From Reticulitermes speratus (Eukaryota; Arthropoda; Insecta; Blattodea; Rhinotermitidae), in NCBI GenBank assembly GCA_021186555.1, contig JAJKFL010000014.1, forward strand, positions 25,445,033 through 25,509,032: a stretch of DNA of 64,000 nucleotides, written 5' to 3'. Shown one piece after another: positions 36,501 to 45,945 of the stretch (positions are counted from its first letter, which is position 1; each line of letters starts with the position of its first letter). The notes beneath the pieces are model-generated. The model did no database searches. It was not told the DNA's origin and saw only the letters and a list, made by a program, of their open reading frames with translations. The position numbers and the translations under genes are program-made.

Positions 36501-38355
36501 AGTTATTTGAGTTGAAGTTTTGAGGACTATTATATTCTCAACAAGGCTTTTGGTCCAACCATTTAAGGACAGCTGTAATATTTCATTACAATGCAGTATT
36601 CCATTATATAAAATTCAGCAGGTTGTTTTAGCACGAACTGTCTGGACTCATATTCAGACAGTATCCGCTTCGAACTTCAGTCGGGTTATCGACTATACGT
36701 ACAGAACTTTTGTCGTCATCTTAATATTGGGCTAGTATTTTAAACAGAGAAGGACTACATCCTTATGAAATTATTATCCACTCATTGTTCATGGTCAGTT
36801 TCTCATCACAGTGGACGCTGTACAACCTCAATACTTTTAAGATACGCCGTCGAATAATAATATGAGAATGATGCAACCCATCCACCTACAAATTATAATT
36901 TTTTCATTTATTATATTATGCAGTGGAAAAAAAAATCAGAATCACTGCTTATTAACAGTCATTTTGTAGCAAGGAGGGTGACACAATATGAATAAGTCCA
37001 TGTCTATTTGTATACATGTAACATCGCACAGTTGCGTGTGTGAGTGCGCGCGTGTGTGTAAGTCAACCAATTCTACACCTTTCAACTTACAAAACTCCTT
37101 CTACGGCAAAGAAGTCTAAACACAGGCATTATTCATACCGCACTTTCTTTATTACATCACAGTCACTCGTGACGAAAGTGTTTTCTCAATTTAAATTAAA
37201 TTTAAACAAGTACCGACCAGAACTCGCGCAGGTTTCTTCCCGATTACATGTCCCTACTTCCAGAAATATATCACTATTATTATTGTTGTTAAAATTAACT
37301 TGTTACTTAATTACAGATTCTGTGTCAGTCAAATTTCTCGCAATTATCCTAATAGATTGGAACATTCACCATGCCTGTAACTGTTGTCTTTCGAACAATA
37401 TTTCACACACATATGCACATAGATGATACATCACTACACGAAATTTCAGATGCCTGTTTACAAAAGCTAAAGAATATTTTCGCAGGCCGCCATGTTATTA
37501 TCTCACATTCTACAGAAATACTAGCCTGGCAAAATTGTGTACTTATCAAACACCTATTATCACACATAATTTTGGAACCCTAAAATACGTGGAGCTATTA
37601 TCGTGTTACAAACGTATCTACTAACAGTGCGTGTAATATAGAAATGTAGGACTAATTTTTTTTAATCCTAATGTGAAGCAGCCAGCAATTTCCGTATTTA
37701 CTGTGATATTACAAGTGTATGTTCACATCTTGTCCACGAAAAATTCCAATGAACTTTCAGCTTCCTACAAATAAAGCATCGCGCTACAAAGACTGACGAC
37801 TGAAAACAAATTCCTATGAAAAGCTTTGTCAATACCAGACTATGTTTCTTGCGCTTTTTGAATGTCTGCTCTTCAGAAATTGCGAAGTTACAAGCAACAA
37901 ATATCTGCTGTAATAAAAAATGCATGTTTAACAGTGAGAAAGTACAGATTGTCAGTCACAAATGTATTTATTTTATTCTTGCTGCATGTTTCGGCTTTTT
38001 TGTGAAGCCATTATCAGGCATTTAAAAAAATACACAAAGACAATTTAAATACAACTCATTAGAATTATGCTCCTTCAAATAGCTGCGATCTCAACTTTAC
38101 AAAAATAGCAGTTGTATAAGCCGACACTACGTAAAAGTCAAGAATGTATATTAAAATATTAAAATATATGTGAATTGTATTAAAATTGTAGACCAGTACT
38201 TCGGGAGTGAAAAGGAAGTTCCTCCGTAATAAAATGAGTCTCGTGGTGTACGATTTTGTTTCTTAATTTTGATCAACGCTGGAGACGTAGCCTACCGTAA
38301 ACTATATAGTCTTTTCCGTAATTATTTCGCTCCTTTTATCTCATATAGTCAGTTA
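36501..38355. other. Intronic stretch, nothing recognised
   Basis: AT-rich. A 128-codon + strand ORF at 37040-37426 has no motif. A small conserved-looking block at 37985-38020 is described among the findings. Confidence 0.45.
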
Positions 38356-38539
38356 CTGGACACTAAAGTAAAAATGGTAAGTCTTCGTATGATAAGTACA
38401 CACAGCGATTAGACCTTCGTAGACTAGCAAGGAAGCTACCTTCCACTTCTGTGTTGAGCAAGTCTACGAAGGTCTGTTCGTTTTGTTTATATATCTTACG
38501 AAGATATATTCGACCTACCATTTTTACTTTGGTGTCCAC
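38356..38539. mobile_element. 184 bp MITE with TA target duplication
   Basis: CTGGACACTAAAGTAAAAAT at the left, and GTGGACACCAAAGTAAAAAT read inward from the right, are terminal inverted repeats followed by TGGTA. TA lies at both flanks (38354-38355, 38540-38541). Inside, GACCTTCGTAGACT and AGTCTACGAAGGTC form a second inverted pair. It looks like a non-autonomous Tc1/mariner-type element. No coding capacity. Confidence 0.85.
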
Positions 38540-39335
38540 TATGATTTTATTTACATTGCTGGATTAAACTCTGAAATATTTAAACGATCCAATTACTAGC
38601 CACTTGAATCTGGAGTAGAGACTGAATAAATGAGAGCAGCTTATATAAAAACTGATAAAAAAGAGACTTTCAGAAATGCATTAAACTCTTCTGTTTTCCA
38701 GTTCCACGGTTTAAGAATGAAATATAATTGGACATCGGCGATTCTAGAACTAAATATTCGTATAACGAACCCTATTTTTACGATCTCCATTTCTAAAGCT
38801 TTCGTGAAAATTCCAAAACTGCGTCAGTCAGCTTCGTCATTTGTGACTGACTGCATTTCAAATCGGAATTCCCTAACAGATTTCCATAACATTTCAAGCT
38901 CAAGAGCTTTTGTAAATTTTTTTCGACATATTCCAATATTTTTAATCGGGTAACAATTATGGTCGCTTTGCATGAATGCCTACATGGATTTCTGTATGCA
39001 TCAGGACTGTAACTCGCTGAATATAGAGCGTTTCTTTAGTCGTATCCCTGAGCAAGGCAGTTTTATCGCATCGGGTAGGAACTCCGTGACAGCTGTCGTG
39101 GTCAGTGACACGACGAAAGAGACATTCTGTATTTATTGCGGCGATGAACGTATCGAATAAAAAATGTACATAATTGTGAAACAGGTATTTCATATCTCAC
39201 ACAATGTCTCAGTCAGTCTGACGGTTTCAGGCACAATTAAACAAAACGGTATGAAGCGCAGGAATTGCTGCGCTATGCCCATACTTCCTAACTTCGGAGT
39301 TTTGAGGTTTTCACATCAGTTTCATCGAGAATTCC

Positions 39336-39516
39336 GGTCTTTAGGATGTCACGTTGCGTGGTATGGTAAGTGGTTACCGAAGTTTCGAAGGAATGTGTCG
39401 CCTTCATCTTCAACGGTTCAAGGTGCAACCTTCATGGACCCCGAAACATTGAACACAAAGGCGCCACGTTCCTTCGAAACGTCGGGAACCACTTACCCAG
39501 CTGTGCAATGTGATCC
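39336..39516. mobile_element. Foldback/MITE-like family F, copy 6
   Basis: AAGTGGTTACCGAAGTTTCG followed by AAGGAATGTG faces CGTTCCTTCGAAACGTCGG and GAACCACTTACC. The core has CTTCATCTTCAACGG. The outer terminus is eroded on the right. Confidence 0.8.
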
Positions 39517-39654
39517 TCACTTTCTACCTCGTTAATTAAAAAAAAAAAATGCGGTTCAACTTTAGGCGAAATTACATAAGGCCAAAAATAATGTTTCACG
39601 GCCTGAAACTATCCTTAATGTAGTTATATTTATATGTATAAATATTTGGGTGTG

Positions 39655-40140
39655 AACCCTGATGTCTCACATTAAGGTAAGGACATGGGCTGAAGGTGTT
39701 TGACAACAGGGTGCCGAGAAATATATCTGGAAGAGAGAAAAAGGAACAGGAGGCTTGAAAAAATTGCATAATGAGAAGCTTCAAGACTCTTGCTCGCCAA
39801 ATATTATTAGGGTGATCAAATCAATGGCGATCAGATGGGTCGGGAATGTGGCATGAGTGGGAGAGAAGACAAATCAATATAGGGTTTCGGTTGGAAAACC
39901 TGAAGGAAAGAGTCGCTCGGAATACATAGGACCAGACGGGACATAAACTAGATATTAAAGTAATATGATGGGATGGAGTGGACTAGATTCTTTTGTCTCA
40001 GAACAGGGACGAGCGGCGGGTTCTTGTCATCACGGTAGTGAACTTCCGGGTTCCATACATGCGTGGAAATTCTTAACTAGCTGAGAATTCATTAGCGTCT
40101 CAAGAACGACTCTGTTCCATGGAGTTCAGTTAGTTAGTTA
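39655..40140 (+). pseudogene. LINE RT C-terminal remnant (family L), longest copy
   Basis: Pieces in shifting frames read VFDNRVPRNISG (39692-39727), KLHNEKLQDSC-like and SPNIIRVIKS (39790s), MWHEWER, VGKPEGKS and then the 3' region GAACTTCCGGGTTCCATAC. This order is that of an endonuclease-reverse transcriptase C-terminus, and the RT core itself is absent. Confidence 0.8.
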
Positions 40141-40245
40141 GCTAGCTAGCTAGTTAGTCAGTCAGTCAGTCAGTTAGGTATTCAGGTATTCAGGCAGTCA
40201 GTTATTCAGTCAGCCAGTCAATTAGTTAGGTAGTTAGTTATGTGC
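40128..40245 (+). repeat. TTAG/TCAG tetranucleotide tail of the LINE copy
   Basis: GTTAGTTAGTTAGCTAGCTA and later GTCAGTCAGTCAGTTAGG follow directly on the LINE 3' end. The same kind of tail follows the copy at 20250, so it probably belongs to the element. Confidence 0.8.
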
Positions 40246-40889
40246 TTGTATATTTGTAGTAGTTCCACACAACACAGTGAGATTTTAAAGTAAATCTTTT
40301 TTTTTAATAGCTTATATGAGTCAAAGTAACAAAATATACGAATTTCAAATGCAGTACAGTTTCGTTAATAAGATACAAAACATTAAAATTCTGTTCTTTC
40401 TAGGCTCTTATTCAGAAGGCTCTTTCTTCGAGACAAATACGACAAAATCGTGAAGCTGACGGCTTATCTCTAAGTAGTACTAAGGGTAAGAATAAGTGGA
40501 TGTCTTCTAATATGCACTCCAGCATGCCTCTATACCGTGGTGCTATGCACAGTAAAAATGCTACCGCTACTTGAAACTACTAATATCCAATGCATGTATA
40601 TGCCTCCCGCTCCCCGATTACAGTTTCGGTCGCTATGGCAGTTGTCTGATTCACAGGGCCGAACTAGCTGGGCAACCCTCGGCTAATGTGTAGGGCCCTT
40701 GTTTCGTCCTCATTTTATTTAACAATGTTGTTTCAAATTACGAGGCTTGAATGAATTCTGATCACGTAAAAGCTTTGAAAGTATGTTAGCTTATTTCAAG
40801 GTACTACCGTCCTGGCAGTGACCTGGAGTGACTTAGTAAAACCACGAAAACTGCGACTTTTTTTGACATGTTCACAGCGGTATAATCGA

Positions 40890-41003
40890 GGATTCCAGTC
40901 TTATGGGACGTGACACCACATCGCTGGGTGAGCGTTTCCCGACGTTCTTTCGAAACGTCAGTAATCACTTACCCAGCCACGCAGCGTCATATCCCAGAAG
41001 ACC
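40890..41003. mobile_element. Foldback/MITE-like family F, copy 7 (short)
   Basis: Between TTATGGGACGTGACACCACA and CACGCAGCGTCATATCCCAG sit GTTTCCCGACGTTCTTTCG and CGAAACGTCAGTAATCACTT. The central core seen in longer copies is deleted. Confidence 0.8.
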
Positions 41004-41309
41004 GGTATCGTGTTTCGTCATGACAGCTGGTAGCGAGGTCCAGATTCTAAGCGCTTGTGTCGAATACAAATGTAAATTTTCGCTGTTACGCTAACATGCT
41101 TAGTAGATAAGTTACGTATCTTAACGCAAATAAAATGTCATACAATGGAACACACATAGTGAAACACTGAGTGTGTCTGTGTAAAATAACAGAGCATTAT
41201 AAAGCGTAAATTTAGGGTTCGAGGACATTATGGGTGAGCTGCATGCCCCTGTCCCATCGGCCGTCGAGTCCTGATTCAAGCATCAATAAGACAGTGCTAT
41301 AGATTGCTG

Positions 41310-41475
41310 ACATCTGTGTTGTGACGCTATGTCACATAGTACGTATAAAGGTACAAATGTTTTGGGGGATAATATTGCCTCCAGCTTCAGGATCAAATGA
41401 CCCTTCAGATGTATGTAGTATGCTCCTCCAAAATAACGAAACATCTACCAAACTACACGGCGTCATATCCAGAAT
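41310..41475. mobile_element. Foldback/MITE-like family F, copy 8
   Basis: It starts near GTTGTGACGCTATGTCAC and ends CACGGCGTCATATCCAGAA. The core is TTGCCTCCAGCTTCAGG, and GCTCCTCCAAAATAACGAAA marks the second arm. Confidence 0.75.
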
Positions 41476-41479
41476 ACCG

Positions 41480-44400
41480 TAATATTAAAACCTACTGCAG
41501 TGATAACATCGAATTTCAGATTAATATTACAGACACTGATTGTCGTGTTGTTTATTATAAGTCCAGAGCTATTCGTATTTTACGTAGTGAAAAATCTTAA
41601 ATGCCTACACTCCCCAGCAAATTTTAGCAGGTTTCACTTGAACACCCTGTATGTTACACAAAGCGTCATTACGCAGACCGTATCATCTTCCCCCAGACAA
41701 TCTGAATGTTGGCAGAGTATCAAGTCTTAAAAAAGAGCTCTGAAAATAACTCAGTTCTTAAGACGAGATAATAGTTTTGACTTCAAATGTCGTAAAGTTG
41801 GGTTGTGATTTGTGGCGCTGGCGGCGGTGATGGTGGTGGTAGCAGACAGGAAGCAGCAAAACGTTACATGGGCATAAAAGAGACTTTTTCTAGAACCGTG
41901 AAATAAAACAAAGATTACGATGAGCAGTGCTATGCTATGTTTGTTTATGATTGTGTGATGTTGCAAAGGATTACATTTGTCACAAAGTTGGATTGGCAGT
42001 GGGATTTATATGGTCGTGAAGCATAGGATGTTGCTACGTGTACATAATCTTCAATGCCAATCTAATCGATGAACCAGCATATGACAAACAGTATCGATAT
42101 GTGTCACTTGTGCCTTTATCGGCTGCATTGTTAGTCTGAAAGCGTGATAGATTCTGCGCTCCCACCCCCTTGAATAAGCACATATAAGGACTAATTTCCC
42201 TATCTGTTTATATTAAACGAAACATACATACATTATTTATGTAGAAAATTTTGCTGTCGGTTTAACCTTTCCGCCAGTGATAATATTTTCTCCCTTCTGA
42301 TGGACCTTAAATGCAAAATAATCACGGTTTCAATCAATGCGTGACAAAATGTCACGTAAGTACACAAACAAATTAGCATATGTTTTCCAAAATGTTTAAT
42401 TTCCCCCGTTTCAACGTTTGAACCAGGCGACCGATTTTCACGACACTTGGGAGGAACGATATGCCTTGGAGGTTACTCCAATGCCGTAGTTCCTTGTTTC
42501 CTATAACGAATAAAAAAGCAACATGGCGGACATGCTAAATTGTGGGCGGGTACGACAGATGTATGTAAGATAATACGTCTTGGAAGATTACGCAACTGTA
42601 TTAAGGCAATAATTTTGTAGACTGTAAAATAACAACATGGCGACCGTGCAAATTTCTTTCGTTAGCTTAAGTTTTATCGCGATAGATAATCACTGGAGTT
42701 AGAAAAGTACATTTTGATACGAATTATGTACGAGATATTGTTTTAAATTAACAGGTACACATATGGTGGCGGTGAGAAACTTTGACGTTACATCCGACAA
42801 ATTTAATGTACACAGAATCTTTACTTAAGTAATAAATTCTTCATTACAATAAAACAAAGGAACAATGAGAGTACTAGCAGGTAAGAAGGACTGAACATCT
42901 GTGTAACAGTAAATCACTTGTTACAATTCCAGCTAAAAAAAGCCTTGTTGTGTATTGTGATATGTTTTATACAGTACAAGCTCAGTTTTGGGACACCGTA
43001 TAATGCTACCAGCGTTTTATTGGTGTTAGGGAAAAGAAACTGCACAAAGGAAATTTAATCTAGTTTGTGTGAGGATTCATCCTCTGGCTCTCCCAACATA
43101 AAGAACGTAAGTTAAAGCAGACTACTGCCCTCTGTCGAGAGTAACTCGTACTCTTCCATTCATCAGGACATAATCGATGCTATTAATCAGGGAGGGAATC
43201 GATCTCCTTGTCTCCAGGATGCAGTTTCTTATTGCTCCTGGCAAAGAATATTGGTGCTTTACACGATGATGTAAACAATGTGATGTATTCTATTCTTGGT
43301 AACACAAAACAAGATGTAACACTACAAACGAAATAAGGCGTCCTGAAATAGCAGCACTTAAACACTGTTTAAAACACACACAGTCCCTTTTATCAAACAA
43401 CTAGAACTATCCATTTGATCAACACCCACCGCGAAAACCCGATAATCTATATAACTAAAGACATAGGAAAATAAAAAATCGAATCTGGGAGAAGAATCTG
43501 AAATGATTGAATACTTTGGCCTGCAGAAAAAAAAAATTCTCTGTAACAGAAGGAGAAGCGGTTCGAAGGTCAACGATGGACAAATTCACGCTGTGCTCCT
43601 ACTAAATCCGAAATATCAGACCGAAAAAGGAAAAGTGAAAACGGCAATGAAGCAGGCAAATAATCTGTCAATTACACGAAGGCCGGGACGTATTTTAGAG
43701 AGGACCGGGATGTCGATGCGGAAATTTTCCGCAGTTTCTTGCCGGACACATAAACCAGCACAGGAACATATAATTCTAGATTAAGTATTCAAATTTATCG
43801 ACGGTTTGAAATACTGCATTTTCATACCATTCTTTAATGTCAGTGAATTATTCCTCTGAGGATGTTCTTTAAGATCCAAACACGTAGGAGAAAAAACATA
43901 ATGAAATAATATAGTGTACAAAACTAAGGTTAATTGTTAGTATAATTTAGTTACAATTATCGACGATTGTGTGGAAACAATCCCTTTCTTTCACCCTGGT
44001 CACCCGAATTGACCTCGAACTACAACATGAATATAACACTGGAAACCTCTGCTTCATCTTGCCACAGTGCTCTTCGGAGGACATAAGGTTCAGACACCAA
44101 TTAAACCATGTTTACCAGCCTCTGGTTTCCAAAGAGCAATCACTGAAACGAGTGAACCTTTGAATTAAGACCAATGTAGCTACTTAGCTTAAATTAAAAA
44201 GGCTTGTGTTTTCTATTTTAGATCCTAATCTTACAAATACTAATTTCAAAAAAATTAAAAACTGAAATAACATCACTTTACCTTAGCAAAATTGTCTCAA
44301 TTCTACAAGACATAACATTTCTTAACAAGCATCCTACACAATGTAAGAACCAAAAAACACCAACTTTCTCCAGTTAGCCTCCTGTTTCTTTATTTCATCT

Positions 44401-44650
44401 CCCACCACAGACACTACCAATTTAAACTGTTCCTGTATCATTCTGTAAAATAAATCTCTCACCGCCATGGTCCATTCCTTTGGCTACCGAAACGAAAATT
44501 CGTGAATTGTCTCCAAGTACGAATAGACCGACACTGCGTACGTCATCTTCGCCTTCGTCTTCAATTTTCAAGTTCCTCACCAGAACCTTGTATTTATCTT
44601 CTCCCCCCATAGGTGTCACATGCCCCACCGATCTCACCCCTGATAATATC
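41480..44650. other. Intronic stretch, nothing recognised
   Basis: AT-rich. ORFs at 43503-43784 and 43358-43573 lie on opposite strands across each other and show no motif. 42400-42560 contains GATTTTCACGACACTTGG, a phrase often seen in decayed repeats, but not enough to name one. Confidence 0.4.
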
Positions 44651-44652
44651 CG

Positions 44653-44835
44653 GTGCCGATACCGGTAGACGTGCTGTCTAAAGCGTAGGTCTGCAGACGC
44701 TCGATTGTTGGGATCGGGAGTGCGAATCCCGTTAAGGGCATGGAAGTTCATCTCTTGTGTTTTTTGTCTGTCGTGTATGTAACGGCGCCCTGCGACGAGC
44801 TGATCACTCGTTTAGAGAAGTCCTACTACGTGTGT

Positions 44836-44881
<46 letters not shown>

Positions 44882-44957
44882 TGTAATTGTGATCTAGAAA
44901 CCTCAACAATAAGGTCACCTAGTCCCGACTTTGGAAGTTGCGCCACAGAAAAAAAAA
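44653..44957 (+). mobile_element. SINE A, diverged copy with an internal TG microsatellite
   Basis: The order GTGCCGATACCGGTAGACGT, GAATCCCGTTAAGGGCATGG, TGATCACTCGTTTAGAG, GTTGCGCCACAGAAAAAAAAA matches SINE A. The GTGTGTGT part has expanded to about 55 bp at 44828-44882. Confidence 0.85.
44828..44882. repeat. TG microsatellite inside SINE A
   Basis: A run of TG/GT grown from the GTGTGGTGTGT segment present in other SINE A copies. Confidence 0.93.
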
Positions 44958-45521
44958 TTGGTGAAGAGTACAAATTATGAAGCTCCTTATTACACAGTTT
45001 CCGCTAGCCTCCTGTTAGTTCCTTCCCCTTAGTCCCAAATAGCTCTGGATAGACAGTACCGTGTTGCGTTTGTCTACTGACTTACTAACCCATGATGACA
45101 TCTGGTTTGCACGAGAAGGGATAGAAAACTAATAATAATAACGGGGAAATCAAGGTAATGAGTGAACTTCAATGTTGGCAGTGCAGGATGAATTTGTAGA
45201 TCAATATGACAAAACAGTCGGGAAACAAACTTTGTCATCGTACTTATTGGCATAATTTTACGCAGAATTCTGTCTTCTGCCCTGCTCTATTTCTGAATGT
45301 CCATTCAGGCTCTTTATAGTCTGTGCAAAATTGTGCCTTGTAATTTATGCACTTCCGGCTGAATACTAAACACACACGTTACGCTTCCTATTTTCACCAC
45401 AATAAATTCCACATACTTTCGCTCATCTGCATCTGTCAGCGAAATGGCCCACATATTCTCGGACAGAAGTCTTCATCAAAATTCCTGCGTGGCCAAAACC
45501 CCATGAAATGTATTTAATTAA

Positions 45522-45619
45522 TTATTTATTCCAACAAATGCACTACACTATTTTAGTGTTTTCTTGTCCCTACATATGTTTACACTAAAATAGTGTAGTG
45601 CATTTGTTGGAATAAATAA
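45522..45619. repeat. Perfect 38 bp inverted repeat, 22 bp loop
   Basis: The left arm (45522-45559) starts TTATTTATTCCAACAAATGC. The right arm (45582-45619) is its exact reverse complement and ends ATTTGTTGGAATAAATAA. It ends 109 bp before the last receptor exon. Perfect identity indicates either a young element or a selected RNA hairpin. Confidence 0.97.
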
Positions 45620-45728
45620 ATAGTTAATTACTAAAATGCATGGTACAGATAATATAACGTCCCATGAAATGTGTCCGTACATTGACCAGATATCTATAGA
45701 AATGTTGAAGCAGTGTTTGTGTTTACAG

Positions 45729-45945
45729 GAAGATCCCGCCTTTCAGCTGGGTGGCGGCCGGTCTGGTGGCTTGCTGTCCAGCCAATCCGCAATCCCAGGC
45801 AAACCGCGACGCTGGAGAGCACACGCTGCTGGCTGGCAGCACTCGCTGGTCCTCCCGGCGACGGAAAACACATCGGCCCCGACACCCTCACATCGACGCT
45901 GTGGCACGGGGGGCGGCAGTGACAGCCGTTGTGACTATTGTCTAG
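45729..45945 (+). CDS. CCAPR: CCAP receptor-like GPCR, terminal exon (cytoplasmic tail)
   Basis: The exon begins after an acceptor (TTTGTGTTTACAG). Its first base completes an Arg codon with AG from the previous exon, and the frame then reads KIPPFSWVAAGLVACC and runs 71 codons to a TAG at 45943-45945. A basic and aromatic KIPPFSW-type segment after RTLR is what CCAP receptor tails show as I know the family. A CC pair follows and could be palmitoylated. The stretch is far more GC-rich than its surroundings. A second frame starting GAAGATCCC is open to 45995, and a third is open to 45922. The distal part of the tail is therefore uncertain: alternative splicing or an assembly indel could change which frame is used. 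A possible ATTAAA polyadenylation signal lies at 46013-46018, not verified. Confidence 0.75.

Larger units (their letters stand above)
30120..45728 (+). other. Intron of the CCAP receptor-like gene (about 15.6 kb)
   Basis: This is a probable GC-AG intron. It contains SINE A copies at 30459 and 44653, foldback copies, a TA-flanked MITE, LINE ends with a nested insertion, a TG microsatellite and a perfect palindrome about 110 bp before the next exon. The parts 31253-33660, 34040-35700, 36501-38350 and 41480-44650 are AT-rich, with only short ORFs lacking recognisable domains. Confidence 0.7.

Noticed and set aside
37040-37426. 128-codon ORF
   Set aside because: No domain, AT-rich composition like the surroundings, and no splice or conservation support.
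40128-40245. Telomeric repeat
   Set aside because: The unit is TTAG/TCAG, not the insect TTAGG, and it directly follows a LINE 3' end.
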